Source of the DNA: Rhodosporidiobolus odoratus
Lineage: Eukaryota; Basidiomycota; Microbotryomycetes; Sporidiobolales; Sporidiobolaceae
NCBI GenBank assembly: GCA_034387635.1
Contig: JAOANU010000004.1
Location: 496,001-560,000, forward strand
Length of the DNA stretch: 64,000 nucleotides
Reading direction: 5' to 3'
The notes beneath the pieces are model-generated. The model saw only the letters and a program-made list of their open reading frames with translations, searched no databases and had not been told where the DNA came from. Every line of letters starts with the position of its first letter. The stretch's first letter is position 1. Positions 10,465 through 22,101 of this stretch are shown here, one piece after another. Position numbers and translations under genes: made by a program.

Positions 10465-13400
10465 TCATTGTCCCGACTTTCGGGGTTTCCCTCCAGGTTT
10501 ATGCGGCACGTCCCATCGCCACATGTCCTGTCCTGGTTGCCTGACCGTCTCCCTCACGAGATCGATGACCCAGTCTTGCGAGTAGACGGGAACGCCCGCT
10601 GGCAAATCCACCGCTTGCTGACCCGCCATTGACCTCGCCGACGCCGGGGACCGCAGGTCGTCGTCTTCCTCTTCGTCTTTCTCATTGTTCGAGCTGCCGG
10701 AGTAGCTTGAGCCGCGCTGACCGGAAGGGCCGACCGAGCCACCCATGGGCACAGAGGAGAGAGGTCGAGGAGGATTGGAAGAGGACGGTGCAGAGGGAAA
10801 CGCGGAAGAGACGGAAGGCGCAGATGTGACGGTGCTGTAGGGAAGGTCCACGGATTCAAAGTGATCTTGCGAGCCGCGGCCTGTCCTTCCGCCGCTGGTC
10901 TGGCTCGATCCGCTCCAAGCACCGGCGAACTTGGCCGAGTCGACAGCAGACTTGGCGGTGTTTGGTCGCGACGAGGCCGAGGCCGAAGCGTTCGATCCCG
11001 AGGCCTTGCCAACACACTCGCTCTGAGCTTGGTGAAGTGCGAAGGGCAGCCAATCGAGACGCGGGCCGGGAAGGGCGACGGAAGATGGGATGACCGCTTT
11101 GACGCAGATGAAGTACGAGTCTTTGATGAGACCGTCCTTGCTATACAAGGGTCCGTGCCGAGCGGTGAGGGGCACAAGCTGAGGCGAGACTTGGATGCGG
11201 GAGAGAAGGACGGAAAGGTTCTCTGACGACAGGACGCGCTCGAGATGCGGGCGGAGCTGGTTGACGATGGCGTTCCGGAGGTCGGACGCTGGGTCGCTCG
11301 GCGCAGAGGAGGTATTAATGAGGTCGAGAAGGGACTGGCCGCCGAGTTGTTGAACCGCAGAAATGGCGCCTTCGATAGTCGAGAGGAAATGAGGATACGA
11401 AGCAAAGTGGGCACAATCGGCAGATGGCGCGACGAGGGAGCCCAGCTCGACCATCGGCAGAGAGTGATGTTGCCTCGAATCGACGACGACGTGCAACCCA
11501 TCGCCGGGCAGTGCTTGAAGAAGTAGGAGACCGCCGTAGAGACGTCCCCGGTCTAGGCGCTTGACGACGCCGAAGCGGGTGAAGCGATAGACGTCGCGGA
11601 AATAGTCGAAAACGCGCTCGTTCGGAACAGCGTAAGCGTTCGAGGTGACCCTGGCAACTGCGCTCGGGTCGGCAAAGACGAACCCCCGGGCGACGAGGGC
11701 TTCTCGCTCTGCGCTGTTCTTGAGGCGACGGGCGAGGACGAGCATTTGTCCCTGGGTAACGGTAAACTTGTCGCCGGAAGATTTGCTCGAGACTTGGAAG
11801 TGACCGCTGGGTACACAGCATTGAGTCAGTCGCGAAGGAGAGAGGAATAGACTGGGAAGACACGAACATCTTGAGTATGTTGTCGTGCATGACGCCCAAC
11901 GCCTTCAAATCGGTCGTTCCCGTCATTTGCGACGCAATCTCCTCACTAGCCATTTCGAAGCTTAGTATACTTCGCTTCACCATCTCCGCTTCGGAGCCCG
12001 TCAGCTCACCCTCCGGCATTCGCGGATCGCGCGTCCCGCCGACTTCGTGCTCCTCCTCCTTATTCGCCGCCGCGCCGTAGGACGAGGCCTGCTCACCGGC
12101 AGTATCAGGCGTGTCACCGTTTGCGATAGCAGCTCGTCGTGAACGCCACGCCCACGACGACTTCAGGAAGGCGATAAAGGCGGGGTCGGATCTGGCGAGC
12201 TTAAGCTTACTGGTGCGCAGAGAAAGGCGATTCTTGCCAAAGCCGAAGAGCTGAGCGAGGCCGAGATGCTCGGCTTCTTTGTTCTGGGACGGGTAAATCT
12301 TAGCGGAGGGAAGGAGACCAGACTCGGGCTGAACGAGAAGAAGGCCTTGCTGGTCGAAGATGGCGGTCGAAAGGATGATCTGGTGGCGAGAGAGGCGTTG
12401 GCGGAGAAGACGCTGTTGGCCGATAAAGGCGAAGATGAGAAGCGCAATGCAGCAGACGGGCGCGACGACGCAGATGATGGCAACTGCGGCATAACGAGTC
12501 AGTAACAAGCGATGGAAGATAACCGCGCAATCGCTGGCTTGCGAAATGGACCACAGGCTTACTGATAGCCCGCTTTGTCCCATTGTCCGATCCCGCTTCA
12601 AGCGATTCGCCCCGACGCGCCCAGTAGTGCGTTCCGAGGAGCGCAACGAAGTGCATCACCGTCACGCCAATCGCGAGGATCATGGCAACGAGAATGCGCT
12701 TGTACCAGCTGTGCTGGAGCTTGGGTCGGAAAATGACGAAGAGGATGTAGAGGCCCGCTGAGACGCAGGCCATGGCGATGATGACGGAAAGAAAGACGGT
12801 GTACCAACTATTGGTGACACGAGGGACCGACGAAATGCTGACTTGACCAACGTAGTCTGCCGAAGAGACAAGTGTAAGTAAACGGCAAAGGAGTAAACGT
12901 CCTCGCAACGGTGAGAAAGGCTTCCGCCGGCTAGTCTAGCAGAGAGAGGAGAAAAGCGCACGCATCGCCGCAATCCCTCCACCACAGATAACGCCGGCAA
13001 TGAGGACCTTGGCAATACCCCATCTCGATACTGACGCAGCATGCACGCCAAAGTCGCTGCCATCCGCGGTATCCTCGTCGTCCTCGTCGTCGTCCTCGAA
13101 CCGGCCCTTCTCTTTCCCAGGGCTTGCTTCGACCTTCGACGGAGAAAAAGAAGCCCCAGGTAATGAGAGCCTGTGCCCCGTCGGCAAAGTGAACCTCGTC
13201 TGGTGGTGCGAAGGGTCAACCTTGACGTCGGGGTCGAAAGCACCTCCAGTGGCTATCTCGGGGCTCTTCTGGTCGCCGCTGGAATCGTTCCGCCGCATCT
13301 CGGGTAGCCGAGCTTCAAAGGCCTGCTCACTGCTGCGCAGGGAGCCCTCCTCTTCGTCTGAGAGGCGAGCTCGCCACGGGGCCGCGTTGAGTCGCAGACC

Positions 13401-13803
13401 AATGAAGGAGAAGGCGAGGATCATGGAGAGGCAAGAGACGACGAGGGAAAGGACGGTGTAGCCGGCGTCGTACGAGAGGGGAATGCCTCGTGCTTCGGAA
13501 GGAGCGGGAAAACGCAGAGTGACGGCCTGATTCCCCACCTGTAATTTCTCGATGTCAGCTTGCTTTTCCGGGGGAGCAGGCGAAAATTAGACGCACAAAG
13601 TGCATGCCGAACGTTGCGGTTGACCCGAATGCAATTCCGGCTGCCAGCAAGAGTATGACGTTCCAAGTCCCGCTGCTTCCTGTTCGCTTCAACAGCAGCT
13701 CGAGAGTTGTCCATGCTCCGACGACGGCGACGAGGTAGCTCAGGAAGACGTATACGCCGTTATAGTGTGCGGTGAGTTCAATCCATTCTGTCGAGTCCGC
13801 CAT
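10465..13803 (-). CDS. MHYT-domain integral membrane protein (putative sensor)
   Basis: The ATG at 13803 starts MADSTEWIELTAHYNGVYVF, followed by seven or so membrane helices. Three M-H-[YF]-[VT]-type motifs lie at helix ends, as expected for the MHYT domain: FGMHFV before an intron near 13595, AAMHYVGQ rebuilt across an intron near 12955/12860, and VTVMHFVALLG near 12640. In bacteria this domain is thought to bind copper or a diatomic gas. In fungi its role is little known, so a sensor function is inference. Between helices is an acidic cytosolic loop (EDDDEDDEDTADG). After the last helix comes a cytosolic part of roughly 600 residues with no domain I recognise. It has a conserved-looking block (LDRGRLYGGLLLLQALPGDGL, 11540) and a serine-rich tail ending at 10465. 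Confidence 0.8.
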
Positions 13804-14500
13804 GGCAGGGGTTGACCAGGGGAAGCCAGGGGAGGCTGGCGGTCAAAGGTCGAATTCGCCAGGGACGGGACCCAGTGACGAGACCCAGTGACGTCGGATC
13901 AGCGATAGGAGGTGCTGAAGGCGGCTACTATGGATATGGCGGTGACAGAAGGCGGTTACAGTGGAGGGTGAAGGTGAAATAAGGCGGTGGAGGTTCGTAT
14001 AGGCAGGACGATTGGGTTTCAAATTTCAATCTCCGGTCGGTCGCCCCAGAGGGTCTGGACGCTCGTATCTCGGGGAGAAGGGTGGGCGCTGATCCTCCTC
14101 CTACGTCTCGTCACAGCGAGCAGCAGTCGAGCAACAGCCTGTGGTGCAGGATTCGACACCAAAAGTACCATCAACCCTCTACGACGATACACGCTGGCTA
14201 GACTGCAGTGCGTGGAACTCGACTCCGACTCGGCCTCCGGAGCCGAAGCAATCTTGCCCTGGGTTCATTGTACGAGAATGGTAACCGCTTCCTGCCACCT
14301 CGGAGTCTCGACCTTTTCGCCGAGTTCTCTGCTCCATTCCCGAACTCCTTCTTTCACCTCCTGCCTGCTCCTTACTCTTGGTACCGGTATTTCTGCTCAT
14401 CTATCAAGAGCGATTCATGTCGGTGGCGTTGGCGGGAAGAAGGGAAGTATTGCGAAGGAGGAAAAGGTGGCTTGCACTTCCCTTCATCACCTTTCCTCTC
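13804..14500. other. Intergenic, no gene supported
   Basis: Upstream of the MHYT gene. A tandem-like run near 13870 (gacccagtgacg repeated once) and G/A-rich text around 13900-13990 are the only structure noted. An open frame across 13987-14703 lacks an ATG, coding bias and any family resemblance. Confidence 0.5.
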
Positions 14501-14559
14501 CAAGCAGCTTGCTTCCCAATGATTTGACCTGCAAATACAACACCGCTACGCTCTCACAG

Positions 14560-15347
14560 GTACAAAGTTGCAAGCAGATCCTCGAAACCATACGAGGCCC
14601 CACTCCTCCAACGGTCAGCCGAGCCAGCTGCCGCAGACGTGCATCCCGTGGAATCAATAGCCTTGTCCCGTCACTCGTCCCCCTGCTTCAGTGTCGCCCT
14701 TGACAAATATACGGCCGGGGCTCTCGAAGAGCTTCACACGACGTCGACCTTCGACTTGGTACGGCTTTTAATCCTCCTTTCCACTCGCCTTCGCAACCGT
14801 CCGTTGCCTTTATTCGCGCAGCCGCACCTTGCGTTCTACATACTTCGAGTCTCACTAGAACTGCTGTACGCCCTGTACGAGCACCTGCGCCTGGGGACGC
14901 TTGCCGCACGACTTGAGCCGCCAGATCAGCAAATTGGCCTTCGCAACTTCGCTGTCCAGTGTCCTACTGTTCCGCGGTCGGATCGGCTATTATCATCTAC
15001 AAACGCGCTTGTACGCTGTCGACGTGTGTGCTTCGCTGCTGCAGCTGCCTGCGTTGCGCCTCAGCACGTCCCACTATGCTCGGCAAACCCTCGCGGGTAG
15101 AAGTCCGTGAACACCCACGGTGGTCCACGGAGCGCGGAGAGCTCTCCTCTCACTAGCGCGCTCTCGACTGCTTTGGCTTTCTCCCTCCATCCCTACCGCT
15201 ACTGCTGCTCGCTCACACCTGCGCCTCGAATACCACTCACCCATCGACGGCCATATCGAGCTAGTCTCCCTCCCCACCGCCTTTAAGAACACTTACGGCT
15301 TTGGCGGTCCGTCCCTTCTCCTCCCTCGCCACCTCTGCGGCAACTGA
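14560..15347 (+). CDS. Possible membrane-protein gene, structure unresolved
   Basis: Coding-like pieces line up on the plus strand without giving one clear model. A piece ending EELHTTSTFDL stops at a GTACGG donor at 14760. A second piece, from 14821 after an acceptor TTCGCGCAG, reads LAFYILRVSLELLYALYEHL. A third, from about 14935 in another frame, reads ISKLAFATSLSSVLLFRGRIGYY. A 56-base intron (GTACGA near 14877 to GATCAG near 14932) would join pieces two and three. A fourth piece after 15159 (tttcctctcactag) could end at 15347 or 15291. The hydrophobic blocks and the LSRQISKLAFATSL text are loosely reminiscent of Pex11-type peroxisome proteins, but I cannot establish that. It could also be a decayed copy. 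The next gene starts only 56 bases after the longer end. Confidence 0.3.
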
Positions 15348-15402
15348 TCCCGCCCACACAGCAGTGCGATTCTGCTCCGCCAGCCATCTTCGATTCAGCA
15401 AG

Positions 15403-17617
15403 ATGTCGGACGCGATTACCGCGCTTGTTGTACGCCCTTTCGCACTCTCTCAGAACAGCGTGGTCGCTGACCTCCTTTCGAAACCCCACTCGCCGTCCCT
15501 CGATGCCGTTGGCGACCCCTACCGCACCTTCCGGCTCTTGCCGCGATTGCGCCGTACTCCTTTTCTCCCATGCTTTCGACCCATACCGTGCCCTCTCCTT
15601 ACCGGCTATCGACACATGCTTATCGTTCGTCTCTACCGACCCGGATAGCAACGAATCCTCGGCAATCTCCCGGAAGGCGCCAACCCATGGCAGCTCATCC
15701 GTGCAGCTTTTCAGGCCCAAGTCCGCCCTAAACTGGAGCCCTGGTTCTTGAACCAGCTCTACGCCAATGCGGCGATCTTGGGTTTCAATACCCTGGTGCT
15801 GTGTGCTTGTATTTTCGTGAAGTGGCGGCAAGGGACGTATTGGATCTTTAGGACGTATCGGGGCACGGGCGGAACTTACCTGGTTGTTCACTACTCTGTA
15901 CGTTTCCATCTTCTCCTCTTCGCGGGAGTCCCGTCTGCTGACTAGGCTTTCCCCTCATAGTCCGCTTTCACCACTTTCATGATTGTCTTCTTCGGTAATG
16001 CATACCACGGATCATACGGAAAGATAACGGCTGACCTCTGACCCTTACAGGTCTCCTCGAGGGTTACATCGAGCAGACGCGCCAATACAGTACCGGTCAC
16101 ATCGTCAAAACAACAGCGCTGTGGCGTACTGTACGTATTCTCGCCTCCCGGTCAAGATCGCCCATTGATACTGATACCTGCCTGCAAACAGCTTGTCTGG
16201 TACCCTGGATGGCTCGCCTTCTTTCTCGCCGCTTGGTCGCTCGTGGTCTCCCACATCCTCCACCTCGACTCCTCCGGCAGGCCCGCGCGCACCTTCTTCG
16301 CATCGGCAGTTTTCGTCAACTCTATTGCCTTCCTTATCCCCATTGGTGCCGCGATCTCGGTCGCGCTTCTCGGAGCTACTGCTCAGAAGCACTACCACCG
16401 CGCTATGCAGAATTTCCAGGTCATCGACGGGTCGCTTGGCGCGCTTCAGGCTACTTAGTGCGTATGCGTTTCTTCTACCGTCAGGCCGCCCCAGCAATTG
16501 ACATGCCAACTTGGGTACCTTTTCCCCTTATCATTCGTAGCAACGGTACCTTCGATCAGTCCCTGTTCTCCAGCGGTATCGGCCTCTCGCTCGCCGAAGG
16601 CTTCACCAGCCACTTGAACGAGTTCGGAACGTGAGCTCACGACCCGTAGACTTGGTCGTCTTGAGGAGATTTCACTGATCTATCTCTGCGGTCTCACCAC
16701 AGTTACTTCCGTTGGAGCTTCTTGGCCTACCTCATTTTCAGTATTTTGCTGCTCCTGCTTCTCGTCGTCTCTGCCACCCTTCACCTGGTTCGTCTCCTAC
16801 CTTCAGACACCCCTCGGCGCATATGCTGCGAGCGGTACTGACGACTCGGATGCGTACGTGACAGAAAGAGCTCCGCAAGACCATGGACGAGCTGCAAAAC
16901 CGCTCGCAAATGAACGACGAAACTCGCGCACAGGAGCAGATGCTCGAGCGTTCCTACAAGGGACTCGTCTACGTCACCTTCGCTATCGTTGTCTCCTGCA
17001 GTGAGTGTAGTCTCCTGCCGCAACCCAAATTTGCCACTGATCTTGTCTGCCTACAGTTGCTATCGTTGTCCTCTTCGCCTTCGTCTCGATCGCCGGTACT
17101 AGGGTCATTAACGAGCGCGTGTACTCCGAGGTCGCATCTCTCCTCCCGATGTACGTTCAATTGCTACCTCTATTTTGGATCCGCAGAATGACAACCACTC
17201 TTTCGCAGCTGGATCTTCTCCGCCTTCGGTTTCCCTCTCTCCCTTCTCTTCCTGTACCGTCTCCTCCGCACTTCGTCTTCGCCCTCGAGGTCTCTGCGCA
17301 AGAGCAGCAAGGAAAACGAAGCGTTCAAAGGGGTTCAAGTGCCGCTGGGCGGCGTGGAAACCTTCTCAAACCCGTCTTCGGTCGAAGGCAAGCACTCTCC
17401 TACGAGCGATGACTACCAGATGACGACACTGGGCGGGGTTGCATACCGCCCCAGCAACAAGTACCAGCACGACATCGACCCCGCACACCGCCAAAGTCCG
17501 TCCGCCTTTAGCCACAGCGGTAGCGAAGCTCATCTCGCCAGCAGCCCCGTCATGACTCCGGTCGAGCAGCCTTTCTACTCGAGTTACGAGACTCGTCCCG
17601 TCGAGAAGGGCTTCTGA
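15403..17617 (+). CDS. Fungal multipass membrane protein, about seven helices, unknown role
   Basis: A nine-residue first exon (ATG at 15403, MSDAITALV) is joined by a 219-base intron (15430-15648) to QRILGNLPEGANPWQLIRAAF. Eight or more further exons carry about seven hydrophobic helices: LYANAAILGFNTLVLCACIF, FTTFMIVFFGLLEG, WYPGWLAFFLAAWSLVVSHI, FFASAVFVNSIAFLIPIGAA, WSFLAYLIFSILLLLLLVVS, GLVYVTFAIVVSC with IAIVVLFAFVSIAG, and WIFSAFGFPLSLLFLYRLL. Between helices five and six lies a charged, likely coiled stretch (LRKTMDELQNRSQMNDETRAQEQ). The C-terminal tail (17290-17617) is hydrophilic, serine-rich and likely cytosolic, ending RPVEKGF. The seven-helix layout with a long tail resembles a receptor, but no receptor family signature is seen. 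Confidence 0.8.
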
Positions 17618-17858
17618 GCAGGGGTTCCGGTGGTGGTGAAGGACAGGTGGAAGTGGCAGCCGGCGACTTTCACAGCTAGATAGATTCATCTCCCCATCAC
17701 ACTCGTTTTTAGTTCTGGTTCACCGATAGTAGGTAGCGTCTATTGTGCTTCTTCGTTGCTGTAAACAAGACTTATTGGATTCACTCGCACGGTTCTATCT
17801 GGCAGACTCGCGGCTCTTTTCTCTTTCCTCTTTTTGATCTCACCCGTCAGCTCGTCGC

Positions 17859-19280
17859 ATGTCTTCACGACTTGACATGAGTACCGCAGATAATCTAGCA
17901 GCTACGCCTACGCATTGTCCGCCAGTCTACAAGCTCCCGAACGAGCTACTCATCTTCATCGTCTCCCTCGTCCTCCCGTTCAACGACCTGACAACTCTGC
18001 CTCACGCACCTCGCTGGGACCTAACGCCGACTCTAGAGCATCACCGTGCGGTACACTTGAGCAGATTCGCGTCCGTCTCGAAACGCTTCCGCACGATCGC
18101 CGACGACTTTGGCGAGCTCTTCATTTGGCTCGACCAGACCTTCATCGGGACGCGAGAGCGCGAGACGCCCATCAAGAGATTATGCGTGGTCGTTCAAGAT
18201 GAAACTGAGCTCGCTCGACTCATGTCACCTCGAGTCGCCGACCGATTGCGTTTCCTCTCAGTCTCTTTCGTCAATCGGCCCATACGCGAGAGACAGGATC
18301 TGAATGCACTTGCATGGCGTCTGAACGACCTCGAAGAGCTACAGATCGTCTTCGGAGGCGAGGCAGGAATGCCATACGATTTTCTCGACGGGTACGCCTT
18401 TTCCCTTCATCGCACTTCGCCTTGGTTAGGCCCCGCATTTACGCTTGCAATGTAGACTTCACGCGCAGGCGACCCGGCTGCGAATCTTACGCACCTCTCA
18501 TCCGATCTGCAGCATGGGTACAGTACCCCGAACACTGCACACGCTACAAGTTCCCATCTGCGGTCAATACGCGGTCACTGTACTCGGAAGCCTTGTCCTG
18601 CAGTCAGCCTCTTCTCTACGCCATATGCATATCTCAAACAGGCCGCTTCTACTCCCAATTTCACTTTCCGCCGACGTCGTACAGCCGTCCCTTCACAAAT
18701 CGATTCTTCCGGTATTACCTTCCCTTCTTTCCTTTTCCCTACAGCCAGATGACGTACGGGATGCGAGGCCTCATACCCATGTTCTGCACACACTTCTGCC
18801 TATCGCCACGTCTCTCGAAGTCCTCTACACTCCACGACATGCCTTCATTGACCCCGTCTTGGCTCATCTCCCGCTTCTCCGCAATCTCCATTACCTCCGC
18901 CTCATCCGTACGTCCGACTCACCCGCAGCGGAGCATAACCCTTCCCACTGGTCATGGGCGGAATTGGCGAAGCAAGCCTGCTTGCTCTTGCGCTCTTCAC
19001 AACGCGGGGCAGGCAAGCTGGTCTTAGAGGTAAAGGTCGAGGGATCGATGTCGAAGTACGATGTGGCGCAAAGGCACGCCAAGAGTGCGTTTGAGGAGGC
19101 GACCTGGGGTGGGGAGAACAAGTTGCACACATGCTTGCGAGTTTTGCTGGATTTTCGAGAGGGCGAGCCTTTATACCAAGCCTGGCCACCCTCGAGGTGA
19201 GTTGTAACGATGTGGGACCTTTCCCTCCTGTCTCCAAGATTGCACTGAGACCTTATGCTCCTGCAGGTCAGCCAGCTGAA
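17859..19280 (+). CDS. F-box protein with leucine-rich segments; last exon uncertain
   Basis: The start is the ATG at 17859 or 17877. An F-box is clear: YKLPNELLIFIVSLVLPF, then SRFASVSKRFRTIADDFGELFIW. The middle reads like irregular leucine-rich repeats (LNDLEELQIVFGG, RTLHTLQVPICG, SLRHMHISNRPL, LRNLHYLRLIR). An intron from the GTACGCC donor near 18392 to the CAATGTAG acceptor near 18456 joins FLDG to LHAQATRLRILR in frame. The long second exon reaches a good donor (CTCGAG/GTGAGT) at about 19198. Reading on meets a stop at 19200. Splicing to CTGCAG near 19267 gives a stop a few codons later, and another acceptor opens a poorer frame to 19532. The 3' end is therefore open. SCF substrate receptor is the family role; the target is unknown. 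Confidence 0.75.
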
Positions 19281-19614
19281 AGTCTACGATTCTCTTCTTT
19301 GCGGCCCTCCTCACTTCGCCTTCTCCCGTACTCAACGCTTGCCTTCCTACTCAGCCCCGCGCCATCGAAATCTCGGACACGGGCAGATCGACCTTTCCCT
19401 TGTCGTACAACAACGCCCCGCTGGTTTCAAATCGGCCTGGTCGAAAACCTGATTCTTCGACAAGCCGCCCATCTTCCCAACGCTTCTTCCGCTTTGTTCG
19501 TCTTCGCCTTCGAACGTTCGAGCCTGGCTTAACAGTGGCTTACCAGCAGAGACGATAGTCTTAACAACATGCTCACTTCTCTCGCTTTCTTCCTTACCTG
19601 CGCCCGAGAACGAT

Positions 19615-21624
19615 ATGTCCCTTCCTACCGCTGTCCGCGCGCCGCTTTTTGCTCTCTGCTTGGTACTAGCCCATCTCTCCTATGCGGCCCCACTGCCAGT
19701 CATTCCGACGCCGCTAACAATCTACAGCGGAGTGACCGCACCGCTACCGACCTCTTCTGCCGATGTCCTCCTCGCACCTTCCCCTTCTCCTGAGCCCACC
19801 ACGTCAACTCTCACCGACTACACCACCATTACCGCAACTGCCACGGCAACAGACACCGTATCCGTCATCAGCACCGACGTCGAAACCGTCATCAGCACCG
19901 TGACGAAAACTGTCGAGGCGACGGCTTCCTCTTCGACCTCAGCCTCCATTACCCGCCCCCGTACATACGAGACTTCGTCGACTACCGATGCGGGTCCTAC
20001 CCCTACGCCTTCGCCCACAGCCTGGTCTCCGTCGGCCAACTACGACAATGGCGATTTTTCTGCTGCGTTGGCAGTGAAGAAGTGGGCATGGGGAAAGGAC
20101 AACGTTGCTCTCGTGACGGGTATTCCTGCCTCAGCATGGGCAACCACGATGTCGTCGTCAACTCCGGCTGCGGCCCCGACGGGTAGGGCAACTAATCAAG
20201 CCGCCGTCAAGGTGTTCCCGCGAGTGGACCTCACCAACTCGACCATGATGCAGGTGTGCTTGCGTCTGCTTACCGTGTCTCTTACATGTCGCCTCGAAAC
20301 TAACTTTTTTCCCACGGGACATCCAGGTCGATTTCCCTAAAGATTCGATGAATCCAGGCGACAAGTCTCTTCCGACTGGCGGAGTCGGAGTCTACATGAC
20401 TCCTCGTACGCATCCACTGTCCCCTCTCTTTGATCTGTCTCGTAACTTACCTCTCTCTGCGACAGTCAATCTCTCCGAGGCAACCAACGTCACTTTCTCC
20501 TATTCCGTCTTCTTCCCCGCCGACTTTGACTTTGTCAAGGGCGGCAAGCTCCCGGGACTGTACGGTGGACACGAAGGCTGTTCGGGCGGCGCTGAGTCGG
20601 AAGACTGCTTCTCCACCAGGACTATGGTGGGTCTCAGTCCGGTCTTGCTCTCTCTTCTGACACAAGTACTGACCTACCTCCTCGTTATCTGCAGTGGCGG
20701 AAGGATGGAATGGGCGAGCTGTACCTCTATGCGCCTCGGGACGATCAGCCTCCCGCTTTGTGCGAGACAAAGCCTGTCAGCTGTACGCTTCTTCCGACGT
20801 TCTCACCTGCAACTAAGAATGCTTACTGATGACTTCCTCTTATACAGACTGTGACACGACATACGGCATGTCCATCGGTCGGGGCGCGTGGACTTTCCAG
20901 CGGGGCGCATGGACTACCGTCCGCCAGAACCTCAAGCTCAACACCCCTGGCGTAGCCGATGGAGCCATCGAGATCTGGGTCAACGATGGTGAGTCTGTTC
21001 TCCTTCTGCATACTTTGAGGCGTTACTGACCGCATAATTCGCTCCTCAGCGCTTGTCCTCTCCTCCGACGCCGTTGTCTTCCGTAAAAACCTCTCCAAGT
21101 CGGCCTCGACCACCTCTGCCTCGTCAACCAAAAATCCCTCCTCAAAGAAGCCAACCACGACCCCAAGGCCCACTCGCACCACCTCTAAAGCCCCGAAGGC
21201 TACTACTACCTCGTCGGCAGAAGGCCTCATCGGAGGCTTGCTTCACGGCCTTGGCTTGGCCGATGTCAACGGCTTCAACAACGTTCTCCTCCTGCCGGGC
21301 GACCCGACCGCAGCCTCTGAGTCGCCGTCAATTCTCGAAACGGCCAGTCCCTATTCACCAACGAGCACGACGTCGGACGACATGCCCGTCTTCACCCCCT
21401 TCAATCTGCACCTACCGCCTGTCATCTCGGAGGCTCTCGACTCAGCTTCAGGCGCTGTCCTCGCCCCAAAGCAGACGGCAACCTCCACTTCCAACGCGCA
21501 GAACGCCGGCATCTCGGGAATGATGGTACACAGCTTCTTCGGTGGATCCTCCGATTCTTCATGGGCATCTCCGAAAGACCAGAAGTTGTGGTTTGACCGA
21601 TTCTCTCTCGTGGTTAATGCCTGA
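19615..21624 (+). CDS. Secreted polysaccharide lyase family 14-like protein
   Basis: The ATG at 19615 gives a clear signal peptide (PLFALCLVLAHLSYA, then AAPLP). A threonine/serine-rich, likely O-glycosylated stalk follows (TTITATATATDTVSVIST, 19800-20000). The catalytic-type domain spans five exons from about 20040: WAWGKDNVALVTG, then FSYSVFFPADFDFVKGGKLPG, LYGGHEGCSGG, CFSTRTM/WRKDGMGELYLYAP, YGMSIGRGAWTFQRGAWTTV and DGAIEIWVND. The KGGKLPGLYGG and STRxMWRxxGxGExYLY blocks are typical of PL14, which cleaves uronate polymers such as alginate or glucuronan by beta-elimination. After a lysine/threonine-rich linker (SSKKPTTTPRPTRTTSKAP) a C-terminal segment includes ISGMMVHSFFGGSSDSSW. The exact substrate cannot be told. 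A short upstream ATG frame at 19569 overlaps the start out of frame. Confidence 0.85.
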
Positions 21625-22101
21625 TTATGTGTGTCTCTTTCTGTGTATATATGCCTGTAGTTCATCCTGTTGTCTTACCTTGTATCGCCTGGAACCACAT
21701 AAGTGTCTCCTGACCTTCTCGAATCGCCTTTTCTCTTCCTTAGGGTCGCGCTCTTGCTCGCGCTCTAACGCTCCGCCGTCGTTGTAATGCGGCCACAAGC
21801 AAGCGTCGCAGCTCATGGGACCTTCAGAGAAACTGCATTGGAATGTTCGGTGAGAGAGACCGACACGATTGGGATCACGCTGATGCCCTTTTTCCGCCTG
21901 GCGCCTGCGGAGGAAAGAACGTGGCTCGTGCATTTCCTCGCACAGATCGATTCCAGTACTGATGGAGCGGAATCCTTTTTACTGTGTATTTGAGAAAGCG
22001 AGGGGTGTTGCCTAGACTGGAAATAGACAAAAAGAACTGTAGATAGTTGGCATACAAGAAGGGAGACGTCGGTCCACGGGAAGTAGGGGTTCTTGACTTC
22101 C
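21625..22101. other. Convergent intergenic stretch
   Basis: Between the stop of the PL14-like gene and the stop of SEC16, so both 3' UTRs should lie here. I see no gene, repeat or RNA. Confidence 0.6.

Noticed and set aside
13987..14703. 238-codon plus frame upstream of the unresolved membrane gene
   Set aside because: No ATG start, no coding bias, and it runs through a donor-like and a stop-rich context; treated as chance.
19569..19793. 74-codon frame overlapping the start of the PL14-like gene
   Set aside because: Out of frame with the signal peptide; at most an upstream ORF.
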